NCBI GenBank assembly: GCA_026710795.1
Contig: JAPOQK010000032.1
Coordinates: 1 to 64,000, forward strand
From: Candidatus Poribacteria bacterium
Lineage (GTDB): Bacteria; Poribacteria; WGA-4E; WGA-3G
Direction of reading: 5' to 3'
DNA length: 64,000 nucleotides
The translations under genes and the position numbers were made by a program. Shown here piece by piece: positions 38,283 through 47,838 of this stretch (positions within the stretch are counted from its first letter, which is position 1; each line of letters opens with the position of its first letter). Below the pieces are notes generated by a model, which saw only the letters and a list, made by a program, of their open reading frames with translations, was not told where the DNA came from and did not search any database.

Positions 38283-40235
38283 ATGAACGTAAAAACCTGC
38301 CTCCGAAAGTATCTGTTTCCTTCCTTTCTTCTTTTCCTATTCAACTGTTCTTTTATATTCTATGCCAATGCTGAGGATGTATACAGTCTATTCGGTAAAT
38401 TATTCCTTTCTGGTCGTGTTGAATATGATTTCACAAACAGACGTAATTTGCTTGCTGGAACTGAGGATGAGCGAGTCCGCCAAGATAATTTTGATTTTGA
38501 CAGACTCTTTCGTCGTGGATTCCATAGCGTTTTGGTCATCGAAGAAACCGCGGGCAGCGTCCAAAATATACTGAGTCTGGGTGAAATTCCAACTACATTT
38601 ACGAAATTTACATTTGATCAGATTGATCTAAATGGTATCCGTTGGGAAGTACGCTCTAATCATACCGATTGGACAATCCTAATGGTTCCAGGAACACTCA
38701 ACCGACTGAACGGTCAAGAGAGTCAAACGGTTGGTTCGGGTCTCGGATTACGTGAAGTTACAAAATTCGGTAGGTCGCAGTTAGGTTTGTCATGGTATTT
38801 TCGTGAAAAACCTGTGTGGTCAATGGATATGGCGACCAATTTCACTAATTATGGACTGAAGGCAGAGATAGCTGTAACACCAAAAAATGCATTGGAGAAA
38901 AACCTACGTTCCCGTTTTGACGCAACGACAACCGTGTTTAAAGCATTTCAAACTGTTGGAGCCACGCTCTTTCAGGCGGAAGCGTTTCGCGTCGGTCCCC
39001 GATTTGATGCTTCCCATTCTGTAGGGGATAACGATGACCAAGATAGATATTCTGATAACACATTTCCTGACCCACCATCCTTGATTATACCGGGTGATCT
39101 GGATAAGAATAATAACGGAACTTTTGACTATGAAGACGATATTCTTCTATTCGATGTGGATGAGGATTTTCTGGATGAAACGGATCGGAATAACAACGGT
39201 ATACGGGACCAAGAAGAGAACGACTTAGACCCAAATTATGAATTTGATGTCGGACTACAAGGATTACGTCTTTTTTTGGACCAAAAATTGAGTCAGCAGA
39301 AGAGTAAAATTGATTTAAAACTTGGAATGCAGATTGAAAAAAATATAAGATACCGAGATGAACCCACTTCCAGAAAAGCATTTGCTAATCTCATATATCA
39401 AAAAGAACTTCCACATGCCTCTTCGCTTATTTTTGAGAACGAACTAAAATGGGTTAAGGACAATATTCCAGACGAAACGTGGTATTTTGCCAGCTTCCTT
39501 GGTAGAGAGGATGAACGTCTTTACCGATCTCAACCAGATATACAGGAGATGATTAGAGATAACGATTTACAGTTTTTCTATATAGATGGAGGGGTTGAAC
39601 TTGAAAAACGTCGGATGGACCCTTTACTGATGCAGAATGATCTAATCAACACTGCTAAAATAACTTGGGAATATAAAGGTATCGATCGGATGATCACCAC
39701 AGCACGCGCCAAACTTCAATATGATATAGACTTTGATAATAATAATGAACACTATGAAGTCGGCATATTCAAAACACTGTACCGTCTCCGCCCCACCAAA
39801 TCTCTGGAAATCAGTCCTATGTTTAAATACACTATCCGTAATGGATTTCGAATGGCAGAAGACCGACTTGAATATATAAATCTACAGGGTAGGATTGATG
39901 ATAGAGATGTCACACGAGATATAAGATTACGCGATATTGAACAGACACATGTGCGGGATATGACTCCAGCCCTTATTTTAAAGGTCGTCTATCAGTTCAC
40001 AAAAACAATCAAGATCACAGGTGGTGGACAGATACTTCTGTATAACGATATGCTCAAGGATGATAACGATTATGTCCGTCAAGCATTATTGGCGGAAATG
40101 GAAAAGAGTTTTTTCGCCTATCGGAAGCAGCTTTTTCTACATATCGGGGCACGCTATATAGACCAGCGCGCTATTGGAGATGTGAACGATCAAAATTTCA
40201 TGGAAATATTTGTGCGTGTCTTTGGAAAATTCTAA
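38283..40235 (+). CDS. Outer-membrane beta-barrel-like protein with calcium-loop repeats
   Basis: The 650-residue protein has a signal peptide (about 1-30, ending YANAED). Its N-terminal half matches part of the 1113-residue protein at 24805 (VLVIEET, FDQIDLNGIRWE). The centre has Asp-rich loops, DLDKNNNGTFDYEDD and DRNNNGIRDQEEN, like EF-hand or thrombospondin type-3 loops. The C-terminal half has alternating beta strands and ends in Phe (EIFVRVFGKF), as outer-membrane barrels do. Function is unknown. Adjacency to the Reg_prop lipoprotein suggests a surface complex, which is inference only. No clear Shine-Dalgarno is visible at the ATG. Confidence 0.7.
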   Translation: MNVKTCLRKYLFPSFLLFLFNCSFIFYANAEDVYSLFGKLFLSGRVEYDFTNRRNLLAGTEDERVRQDNFDFDRLFRRGFHSVLVIEETAGSVQNILSLGEIPTTFTKFTFDQIDLNGIRWEVRSNHTDWTILMVPGTLNRLNGQESQTVGSGLGLREVTKFGRSQLGLSWYFREKPVWSMDMATNFTNYGLKAEIAVTPKNALEKNLRSRFDATTTVFKAFQTVGATLFQAEAFRVGPRFDASHSVGDNDDQDRYSDNTFPDPPSLIIPGDLDKNNNGTFDYEDDILLFDVDEDFLDETDRNNNGIRDQEENDLDPNYEFDVGLQGLRLFLDQKLSQQKSKIDLKLGMQIEKNIRYRDEPTSRKAFANLIYQKELPHASSLIFENELKWVKDNIPDETWYFASFLGREDERLYRSQPDIQEMIRDNDLQFFYIDGGVELEKRRMDPLLMQNDLINTAKITWEYKGIDRMITTARAKLQYDIDFDNNNEHYEVGIFKTLYRLRPTKSLEISPMFKYTIRNGFRMAEDRLEYINLQGRIDDRDVTRDIRLRDIEQTHVRDMTPALILKVVYQFTKTIKITGGGQILLYNDMLKDDNDYVRQALLAEMEKSFFAYRKQLFLHIGARYIDQRAIGDVNDQNFMEIFVRVFGKF

Positions 40236-40598
40236 CAAGTATTATCAAGTTACATATTATTTCAATTTATTACTGAAATTCTTGAATTATTATTGGGAAA
40301 ATATTATCATAGCGTATGTTCAGAAAACATTGTAGATACTTGAATTAATAATACACTAACGGATTGTAGGAGGGAACTCCAATTCTTCACTACAAGCGTG
40401 TTAGTCACGATTCGAAGATCGCTTCTACAGGTGAACTGACTGATTATTTCAAGAATTCACCATTATTAGTAATTACGTATAGTTGTTGAATGGGTTTTAG
40501 TATTAACCTTTGACTAAATTCAGTTTGGTTGATTATGATCAACTGCAGACATCTGATCGTAATTATCCCAATTACTAAACGAAAATAAGGAGACGAAA
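40236..40598. other. 363-bp intergenic stretch with promoter candidate
   Basis: No gene. Short remnants of the interspersed repeat family (TGTAGGAGGGAACTCC near 40366, GATCGCTTCTACAGG near 40418). A promoter candidate for the next gene is TTGACT (40510-40515), 18 bases, TATGAT (40534-40539). Confidence 0.5.
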
Positions 40599-41375
40599 AT
40601 GTCAAATAGAATGTTCTACATACCATTTGCAGTTATAGCAACCATTTTTCTCGGGACAGGTATGGTAAAAGCTCAAGTGGTTTCTAAAGGTTTAGTAAGT
40701 TTTTGGACCTTTGATAAGACTAATATAGACGGTATTTCTGTTATAGATGTATTTGGTGAAAATGATGGAACCATGATGGGGGATCCTAAAGTAGTTGATG
40801 GTGAAGTAGGTCAAGCACTTGAGTTTGATGGTGATGATTATGTGGATTTCGGAACTCCCGAGAGTTTGAATATGAAACCACCACTTACTGTAGCAATGTA
40901 TATTAATAACAACGATGAGTCGGCAAGTTTTATATGGCAGGGAGGCGAAAAGGGTGGATCAACTAAAAACTACATTTATGTGAGACCAGATGGGGGATTG
41001 AACGTTGGTCAATGGCCTCCTGGTGGTGGAGATTTAAACTCACCCGCAGGACTTCTTGAAAAACGAGGTACTTGGTATTACATCACTGCAGTCTTTGATG
41101 ATAAATACCTACTTTATGTTGATGGATCTTTAAAGGCTGAATTCCCATCAGAAGTATATTCAGGTCCGAACCCATCTGGATGGTTGCTTGGAACAAGGTT
41201 ATTTCCCGCAAATGCTGCCTATTACTTCATAGGTCTTGTTGATGAACTTGGAGTTTATAATCGAGCTCTAAGTGTAGATGAAATCAACCAAAACATGAAC
41301 GCAGGAAGATGGGCATTTGTAAAGCCTGACAACAAACTGGCTATCACTTGGGGTGACCTAAAAGTTTCAAGATAA
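40599..41375 (+). CDS. Exported LamG-domain protein with C-terminal TTWG-like tail
   Basis: A 258-residue protein with a signal peptide (about 1-25, ending VKAQ). A LamG/concanavalin-like fold covers about 28-235 (GLVSFWTFDKTNIDG, ALEFDGDDYVDFGTPES, TWYYITAVFDD, LYVDGSLKAEF, DELGVYNRALSVDEI). The end, NKLAITWGDLKVSR, is a variant of the tail found on the LamG protein at 10122 and the YWTD propellers at 15-17 kb. AAGGAG precedes the ATG. It probably binds carbohydrate or a surface partner. Confidence 0.8.
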   Translation: MSNRMFYIPFAVIATIFLGTGMVKAQVVSKGLVSFWTFDKTNIDGISVIDVFGENDGTMMGDPKVVDGEVGQALEFDGDDYVDFGTPESLNMKPPLTVAMYINNNDESASFIWQGGEKGGSTKNYIYVRPDGGLNVGQWPPGGGDLNSPAGLLEKRGTWYYITAVFDDKYLLYVDGSLKAEFPSEVYSGPNPSGWLLGTRLFPANAAYYFIGLVDELGVYNRALSVDEINQNMNAGRWAFVKPDNKLAITWGDLKVSR

Positions 41376-41428
41376 TCCTTCATTACTCACTTTCACATTA
41401 TCATTAATGAAATCTGATTCTGTTCGTT

Positions 41429-41466
41429 GAGTCTGGGAATGAATCCTGATGATACTACCCAGACTC
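41429..41466 (+). terminator. Hairpin after the LamG gene, possible terminator
   Basis: GAGTCTGGG (41429-41437) pairs perfectly with CCCAGACTC (41458-41466). The tail TGCGTATTTCT is only weakly T-rich. It lies 54 bases after the stop codon. The remainder of 41376-41693 shows nothing else. Confidence 0.4.
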
Positions 41467-41693
41467 TGCGTATTTCTGGTGTTGATCCTTATACATACAC
41501 ATCATTTTTCAATAGGTTAACACAATTAGAAACCTATTCTCAAAGTTTAACGTGTTATTAATTTAATAAAACTTAGAATAATGTTTGTTGAATATTAACA
41601 GCACAATTTATGGTTCGTATAGCCTCTGTAAATCATAGGCTTAGCAAGAACTTCGATTTTAGTGTAACCACGTTATACTCAGGAGAATTAAGA

Positions 41694-42506
41694 ATGCGGA
41701 AATACCGATGGATTGTTATGATCTCACTCATTGGTTATATGGTTTCCTTTATGAGTTGCACCAAATTCCAGAAAAAGTCTATGCCAGTTGTTTCTGATAA
41801 ATTAAATGCAAAACCGGTGGATGTATTGATTTATACAGGTAGTGTTTCGTGGATTACATTGGAAAATGCAAGAACTGAAGCAAAAACGACAAATTACAAA
41901 TTAGAATCCAATGGAATTCGTGTAGCAATGACCGAAAGCGAAGAAACCCTTAGGAATTGGATGGTTGAAACAACTGCAAATGGTGCAGTGAATGTCTGTA
42001 TCCTTTATGGGATTTTACCAACATCAATCTATGCTCCAGGGAATACTGAACCCGAAGGATCAATCGTTGAAAACTGGATTGAAACAACCGATGGCGATAC
42101 GATTCTGAATCAAGGTGATTACTTTGGTTACTACAGTTCAGACGAGACTCCTAACTATAAAGCTCCTTTACAAAATATAATGGATCTTCCTGATATTGAT
42201 ATCAATGTTGAATATTTTGATCAACTACAAATGCATGTTACTGACAGCGGTAAGACATTAACACCGAGTTTAGTCAATTTTGATTCGGATAGACCTTTCC
42301 CTATAGAACAACTCGGATCTGAATGGTATGCTGAAAAGATATTTGCAAGTAATTCTGTTGATGATAAAGGTAACTTCGCAGACCCTATAATCCTAAGAGA
42401 TGGAAATCGTGGCAGATTAGCTATGGTTTATCAGACACATCACGGTGATAATCCAAAAGGGGAAGTTGCTGCCGAGATTATCATCAATTATCTTTTAGCT
42501 AAATAA
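41694..42506 (+). CDS. Putative lipoprotein of unknown function (paralogue 1)
   Basis: I chose the ATG at 41694 because AGGAGAATTAAG precedes it; the in-frame ATG at 41610 has none. The 270-residue protein has a lipoprotein-like signal (MISLIGYMVSFMSC, Cys near residue 22). The rest is one compact alpha/beta domain: DVLIYTGSVSWI, a segment NVCILYGILPTSIYAPGN, IETTDGDTILNQGDYFGYYS and a closing NPKGEVAAEIIINYLLAK. The order of strands suggests a flavodoxin- or glutamine-amidotransferase-like fold, but no catalytic triad is evident. The next gene is a close paralogue. Confidence 0.7.
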   Translation: MRKYRWIVMISLIGYMVSFMSCTKFQKKSMPVVSDKLNAKPVDVLIYTGSVSWITLENARTEAKTTNYKLESNGIRVAMTESEETLRNWMVETTANGAVNVCILYGILPTSIYAPGNTEPEGSIVENWIETTDGDTILNQGDYFGYYSSDETPNYKAPLQNIMDLPDIDINVEYFDQLQMHVTDSGKTLTPSLVNFDSDRPFPIEQLGSEWYAEKIFASNSVDDKGNFADPIILRDGNRGRLAMVYQTHHGDNPKGEVAAEIIINYLLAK

Positions 42507-42646
42507 ATAATGCTAATTGTCCATTACCCTACGTTCAATATTGAACGTATAGTACCAGTGTCCACAGATACTTTCCACAAAATTGTGGCACAATCAATTT
42601 ATGACTATGACGGAAACCACTCGCTTTGTTATTTGGAGAATAATTC

Positions 42647-43471
42647 ATGCAAAAGTACCGATGGATAGTTTTTATTTCCCTAATTGGCTTTATTATTTCC
42701 TTTTCCAGCTGCAATAAAACGCAGCAAATGGAGATAAATGTTACAACTGATATAGAACCGTCAGACATGTTGGTAATGGAATCACCTGATGATGTTTTGA
42801 TATATAAAGGCAGAACTTTATGGATAAGACCTGAACATGCAACCATTGAAGCAGAGAAAACGAAAAACTTATTGGAATCCGATGGGATTCAAGTAGGGAT
42901 TACAGGAAGTGAAGAATACTTAAGAGACTGGATGTTACAAACAACAGCGAATGGTGTCGTTAATGTCTGCATCCTATATGGTATTTTACCTTCCACGATT
43001 TATCCGTCAGGAAATGCCGAACCGGAAGGTTCAATCGCTGAAAACTGGATTGAAACAACCGATGGTGATACTATTTTGAATCAGGCGGATTATTTTGGTT
43101 ATAACAGTTCAGAAGGTCAAGCCAATGAACGTGGTGCTTTGCAAAACCTAATGGACATCCCCGATATTGAGATCAATGTATATGAACACAACATAGGTAT
43201 GTTCGTTACTGAAGTAGGAAAAGCAATAAGTCCAAATTTAGGTAATTTTGCATCTGACAGACCGTTCCCGTTAGATCAGTTCGAAGGTGAATGGTTTGCT
43301 GAGAAAATCTTAGCCAGCGATACTGGAAATACACATGCGACCTTGGCAGATCCGATCATTGTTCGAGATGGGGATCGTGGTAGATTAGCAATTGTATTTC
43401 ATACGCAATATAAAAATAATCCTAAAGGCGAAGTTGCTGCCGAAATCATCAATTATCTATTAGCAAAATAG
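42647..43471 (+). CDS. Putative lipoprotein of unknown function (paralogue 2)
   Basis: A 274-residue paralogue of the preceding gene with the same plan: a lipoprotein-like signal (FISLIGFIISFSSC), DVLIYKGRTLWI, NVCILYGILPSTIYPSGN, NWIETTDGDTILNQADYFGY, FASDRPFPLDQFEGEWFAEK and a closing GEVAAEIINYLLAK. The pair arose by tandem duplication. Whether they share a transcript is unclear (140-bp gap). The domain is conserved between the copies, especially the acidic DGDT loop and the final helix, which argues for real function. No reaction can be assigned. Confidence 0.7.
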   Translation: MQKYRWIVFISLIGFIISFSSCNKTQQMEINVTTDIEPSDMLVMESPDDVLIYKGRTLWIRPEHATIEAEKTKNLLESDGIQVGITGSEEYLRDWMLQTTANGVVNVCILYGILPSTIYPSGNAEPEGSIAENWIETTDGDTILNQADYFGYNSSEGQANERGALQNLMDIPDIEINVYEHNIGMFVTEVGKAISPNLGNFASDRPFPLDQFEGEWFAEKILASDTGNTHATLADPIIVRDGDRGRLAIVFHTQYKNNPKGEVAAEIINYLLAK

Positions 43472-43544
43472 GTTGAAGCCTAAATCATATCTAAGAAATA
43501 AGAACCTAAGGAAGTCTTACATTCTAAGCGATAAAACAAGTGGG

Positions 43545-44252
43545 TTATATACTGGATATAATATCGTATAAATTTGATATTGAAATGTCTGGTTGACCGT
43601 CAACTATTTTTGAGTATGATACATTCATCTTTCGGTCAATCAAAATACTTGTCATACCCGCACGGTTAGCACCAATAATGTCATTTTCAATGGAATCTCC
43701 TACAAGCACAGACTCATTCAGCTTAACCTTTGCACGTTCACAAGCCACTTTGAAGATCTCACATTTCGGTTTTCTGACACCAATTTCATCGGATATTGTA
43801 AGTGACTGAATACGTTCGTTTAGACCCAGATATCGAACTTTAGATAGTTGGCTATCAGTATGTTCATCGTGTGCACCGTTTGTAATGATACCGACATGGT
43901 ATGACTGTAACTCTTTAAGGACAGTGACATCTTCAAACAGACGTAAATTCGTGATATAACGTGAACTAAGAAAATCGTTAAGTTCTTCTGATATTTTACT
44001 TGATGGCAAATTTAGTTTATTGAATAAAAATGGGAAACGGGAATCTCTTACTTCTGCCATAGAGCATTTTCCCGAATCGAGTTGTTGAAAGAGTTCCTGA
44101 TGAACCGCAGTCCACTCCTTTGTAAAGGTCTCCTCTGAGACTATTGGTTCATGTTTAATAAACCGCTGAAATGTTTCTCCTACCGCTATGTTCCATGCTG
44201 TATCGGAGTCACAGAGTGTGTTATCAAGATCAAAGAATACAGCCTTAATCAT
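43545..44252 (-). CDS. HAD-superfamily phosphatase
   Basis: A 235-residue haloacid-dehalogenase-like hydrolase. Motif I is FFDLDNTLCDSD (nucleophile and acid-base Asp), motif II is IITNGAHD, motif III is the Lys in GVRKPKCEIF, and motif IV is VGDSIENDIIGANRAG. A helical cap sits between motifs I and II (type C1), like the YjjG/GS1 subgroup. The start MIKAVFFD lies 10 bp after the OCD-family gene, so the two, with the enolase gene before them, form one operon. The substrate is a phosphoester that cannot be named from sequence. Confidence 0.85.
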   Translation of the reverse strand: MIKAVFFDLDNTLCDSDTAWNIAVGETFQRFIKHEPIVSEETFTKEWTAVHQELFQQLDSGKCSMAEVRDSRFPFLFNKLNLPSSKISEELNDFLSSRYITNLRLFEDVTVLKELQSYHVGIITNGAHDEHTDSQLSKVRYLGLNERIQSLTISDEIGVRKPKCEIFKVACERAKVKLNESVLVGDSIENDIIGANRAGMTSILIDRKMNVSYSKIVDGQPDISISNLYDIISSI

Positions 44253-44262
44253 TTTCTTCGCT

Positions 44263-45228
44263 TCACTCCAAATCAACAATTGTGCCTAACTTTTTTATCT
44301 CCGCTTCCTTAAGCACAATTGCAGCAGAAACTGCATCTTGAACGGCTACTCCAACAGATTTGAAGAAGGTTATTTCATCATCTGATTCACGCCCCGGTTT
44401 ATCTCCATTGACAATTTCCCCGATTTCAGCATCCGCCTCAGCGTTTGGTATAATCAGGTCTCCCGCTTCCTCCAAACAGTCTTTCCTTGAATCTACTACA
44501 ATTCGGTTTGCGCGTCTAATTGTTGTTGTATCTACCTCACGTTTTTCTGGGACAAACGTCCCAACCGCAGTAATGTGGGTTCCAACATTTAGGTCTTTCC
44601 CATCAAAGAGTGGTGTACCCGATGTCGTTGCACAGATAACAATATCAGCATCTTCAACCACCTCTTTCGGTGTGGATACGAGATTGACTTTAGGAGCATT
44701 ATTCCACTCAGTGATTTCTGTCGCAAGTTGTTGTGCAGAGATCTGTGTTCGACTTATGAGATTGACGTGGGTGATATCCCTGACTGCCATTACAGCCTGT
44801 AATTGTGCTCTTGCCTGAACCCCCGCACCGAACAATCCTACTGTCTTTGTATCCTTCCGAGCAAGCAATTCTGCAGCTAATCCACCACCTGCTCCTGTTC
44901 GGATTGCTGTTAGGCTGCTACCATCCATAAACGCTAACGGCACTCCAGTTGTTGGATCAAGTACTAAGACTGTTGCAGAGATACGCGGTAAATTCTTATT
45001 CGGATTGTCATCATAAACAGAGACAACTTTGATTCCAAACTCGCTCCGTTCAGGAAGATATGCAGGCATTATGAGGGTAACACCTTTATTAGTGGATATG
45101 TGTTGTCGTGGTGGTGCTATTGCTTTATCCGCTGAAAGTTGTCCGTATGCATGACGCATTCCTTCAATTGCTTTTGACATTGGCAATGCTTTTCGGACAT
45201 CGTCACCTGTTAGGATTCTAATATTCAT
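44263..45228 (-). CDS. Ornithine cyclodeaminase / mu-crystallin family reductase
   Basis: A 321-residue protein starting at MNIRILTGDDV, 4 bases after the stop of the enolase gene. Motifs include RQHISTNKGVTLIMPAYLP, KVVSVYDDNPNKNLP, AVRTGAGGGLAAELLARKD-type residues around 104-125, the Rossmann GLFGAGVQARAQL, and TTSGTPLFDGKDL. Family members include Delta1-pyrroline-2-carboxylate reductase, which makes L-proline. Being coupled to a cis-3-hydroxyproline-dehydratase-like enzyme favours that activity over ornithine cyclodeaminase. This is inference from context. Confidence 0.85.
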   Translation of the reverse strand: MNIRILTGDDVRKALPMSKAIEGMRHAYGQLSADKAIAPPRQHISTNKGVTLIMPAYLPERSEFGIKVVSVYDDNPNKNLPRISATVLVLDPTTGVPLAFMDGSSLTAIRTGAGGGLAAELLARKDTKTVGLFGAGVQARAQLQAVMAVRDITHVNLISRTQISAQQLATEITEWNNAPKVNLVSTPKEVVEDADIVICATTSGTPLFDGKDLNVGTHITAVGTFVPEKREVDTTTIRRANRIVVDSRKDCLEEAGDLIIPNAEADAEIGEIVNGDKPGRESDDEITFFKSVGVAVQDAVSAAIVLKEAEIKKLGTIVDLE

Positions 45229-45232
45229 AACA

Positions 45233-46336
45233 TCATTCCACAATAACTTTTGCTTCGCCTAACACATCCATATTTGGTACGATTCCAAGACCTGGTTGTG
45301 TTGAGGCTGCCATCCTTCCATTGACTCGTTGCGGTGCCCCTTCTGCCGTACTAACGGTGACATAGCTATTGAAATCGGTAGCTGTGAATAGGTAATTTGT
45401 AGGTGTGCTGTGTGCCAGATGTGCAATCGCAGCGGTTGTTATATCACCACCCCAACTGTCTTCAATAGTCATTGCAATACCGAGTTCAACACATAAATCT
45501 CTTGCAAGTTTTGCCTTGGTAAGTCCACCGAATTTACTGATTTTTATGTTCACAACATCCATAGCACGGTCAGCATGTCCGCGTAACAAAGTATGGATAC
45601 TGTCTACTGTCTCGTCAAGAACAAATGGATGGTCTGTGTGTTCACGTATTGCAAGGCATTCTTCATAAGAGAGACAAGGTTGTTCAATGTAGACATCTAC
45701 ATCCCTTACTCCACGCACAACCCTGGCTGCTTCGTGCATTAACCAACCGGTATTTGCATCAGCAATGAGCACATCTCCTTGTTGCATCAATTCCGCAACC
45801 GCATGAATACGCTCAATATCTGTATGTGGATCGCCACCTACCTTCAATTGAAACTTACGATATCCTTCTGCGCGATATGTGGCGACTTTTTCTGCCATCT
45901 CGTCTGGAGATTGTTGTGAAATCGCACGATAGAGCATGAAATCCTCACCATATCTTCCTCCGAGAAGTGTACAAACTGACTGATTAGAAACCTTACCGAG
46001 TATATCCCAACAAGCTATGTCAATGCCTGATTTAACATAAGGATGCCCCTTGAGTGCTATATCCATATATTGATTTAGTGGTAGGAGTTGAGTTGGATCT
46101 TCACCGATGAGATGCTGTGCAAGTTCAGCAATACCTGTCCGTGTTCCTTCAGCATAAGCGGGAAGATAAAACGGTCCTAAAGGACATACCTCACCATATC
46201 CAGTTATCCCTTCATCTGTTTCAACAGAGACGATAGTGCTGTCAAATACGGATACAGATTTTCCTCCGGACCAGTTGTAGCTACCTTCGTGGAGTGGAAG
46301 GTCAACTTGATAAGCTTTAATACGACTTATTTTCAC
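45233..46336 (-). CDS. Enolase-superfamily dehydratase, probably cis-3-hydroxy-L-proline dehydratase
   Basis: A 367-residue enzyme starting at GTG with AGGAG upstream. It has every expected active-site element: [15 protein letters not shown] in the capping domain, FQLKVGGDP, metal ligands in [13 protein letters not shown] and VLDETVD, then NIKISKFGG and [14 protein letters not shown]. The loop with WSGGKS and the ending DFNSYVTVS closely resemble cis-3-hydroxy-L-proline dehydratases as I remember them. The product would be Delta1-pyrroline-2-carboxylate, which the next gene's family reduces to proline. The operon partner supports this assignment. Confidence 0.8.
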   Translation of the reverse strand: MKISRIKAYQVDLPLHEGSYNWSGGKSVSVFDSTIVSVETDEGITGYGEVCPLGPFYLPAYAEGTRTGIAELAQHLIGEDPTQLLPLNQYMDIALKGHPYVKSGIDIACWDILGKVSNQSVCTLLGGRYGEDFMLYRAISQQSPDEMAEKVATYRAEGYRKFQLKVGGDPHTDIERIHAVAELMQQGDVLIADANTGWLMHEAARVVRGVRDVDVYIEQPCLSYEECLAIREHTDHPFVLDETVDSIHTLLRGHADRAMDVVNIKISKFGGLTKAKLARDLCVELGIAMTIEDSWGGDITTAAIAHLAHSTPTNYLFTATDFNSYVTVSTAEGAPQRVNGRMAASTQPGLGIVPNMDVLGEAKVIVE

Positions 46337-47189
46337 GAATACTCCTATATTGAGAATAGTGCCATTAAGGGCAAAACAAACACATCTTTATATTCAAATT
46401 ATATTACCATGTATAACAATGACAGTAAAGATAAAACTATTACAACTACTACATCTACATTGTTTATCCGTATGTGCTATAAATTGTGACTTTTTGCACG
46501 TCACTGTGACGTTTTAAATCCAGTCAGGATAAGGAATGTGACGCGAATTTCGCTTTTTTTTATTTGCTCCTTTTATCTCTTTTTCTTATCTTGATCTACC
46601 TTCACAATTTGTAAGACATGAAACTTAGAAAACACATATACAGTCCCTTAGTCACAAAATCCAAGCACTATACACTTGGTGAATTTGTGTTTATACCTCA
46701 TTCTAACGTATCTCAACTCGTGTCACAGATATAATCGTATATTCTAAACAAATGTTAATTATATAGTATCTTTTTGTGGGTGTCAAATTAAAAAATGAAA
46801 TGTCTTATTGGATATATATTGGTATTTTATATGTATATTGAATTGTGATTGTCTGAATCAGGATTACAAGATTTTCAGGATAAGAAATGGCGACCGAGAA
46901 ATCAACGGTATGAATGCCATTGGCAGAATGCGCGTTTGGCATTCTGCATGATTCCCCGGGGTGCTCCTACAGAATATAAGATGTCGGACTTCGCTGTGCT
47001 CACTCCGACCTACGAAGACTGCAAATCCTGGTTGAGACAAATAATGATTGAACACCCCCGTGTATTCACTCTCGGATAATTATCAACAAAATATATTATA
47101 TTTTTAATTTGACTTAATTTTTTTAGGTATTATAGTAAAGTCCATAAATATGTTGACATTTTAATTTATTCATGTGAGACTCTGTTATT
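46337..47189. repeat. Gene-free region holding an inverted copy of the interspersed repeat
   Basis: 46857-46977 is an inverted, about 80-90 percent similar copy of 31621-31735, with shared words AAATCAACGGTATGAATGCC and ATTGGCAGAAT. It is followed by a second unit (ATGTCGGACTTCGCTG near 46980, compare 31740-31775). The rest (46337-46850, 47080-47189) is AT-rich with no recognisable gene. Confidence 0.6.
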
Positions 47190-47690
47190 ATGAGATATTC
47201 AGCAGATTTACGTAAACGCGTTTTAGATTTTGTGGAGGAAGGTGGTAGTATAACAGCCGCATCACGAACATTTTGCATCTTGCGCATGTGTATCTATACT
47301 TGGCTAAAATCCAAAGACACTCTCACTTCTAAAAAACCGGGACCTCGCGGACCCTATCGTCTTAATTATGAAGCACTAAAGCAACATGTTATCGATTTTC
47401 CTGATCATACACAACTTGAACGCGCCTCACATTTCGGCGTTTCCAAGCATTGTATTTGGTATGCGCTGAAAAAACTGAAAATCACGCGAAAAAAAAAGCA
47501 GTTCGGATATAAAGAACAATGTGCTGTGAAAAGAGACACTTATATGTCCGCACTCACGGCAGCATTGCGTGAAGGCAAAACACCTGTTTATATTGACGAA
47601 AGTGGTTTCACGATAGAAGCAGTCAGACATTATGCTTATGCGCCAAGAGGAGCTATTGTCTCAGATTTGCGTTCAAGTCAACCACGATAA
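47190..47690 (+). pseudogene. Truncated IS630-family transposase
   Basis: A 166-residue N-terminal part of an IS630-type transposase. It has the helix-turn-helix (MRYSADLRKRVLDFVEEGGS, AASRTF, TWLKSK), a second winged-helix segment (HFGVSKHCIWYALKKLKI) and the first catalytic Asp of the DDE triad in YIDESGF. The frame stops after APRGAIVSDLRS, and the part carrying the remaining D and E is missing. The following 100 bp look like scrambled remains. It is a dead insertion-sequence remnant, bordered by a second remnant of another family at 49 kb. Confidence 0.8.
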
Positions 47691-47838
47691 TATGCCCGAT
47701 GCTTGGGATCAGTGGAATGCGTCAGCCTCCATTCTTTTTGAGATCTAATGATTCTTCTCTGTCAAATAACAACGCAAGTGATATGGGGTTACCTGCATCG
47801 CTTGCCCCAAGAATCACCTGTCCAGGAGGTATCCACCG

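Noticed and set aside
46849-47079. Short plus-strand ORF
   Set aside because: It lies wholly inside a decayed interspersed repeat also present at 31.6 kb, with no ribosome binding site.
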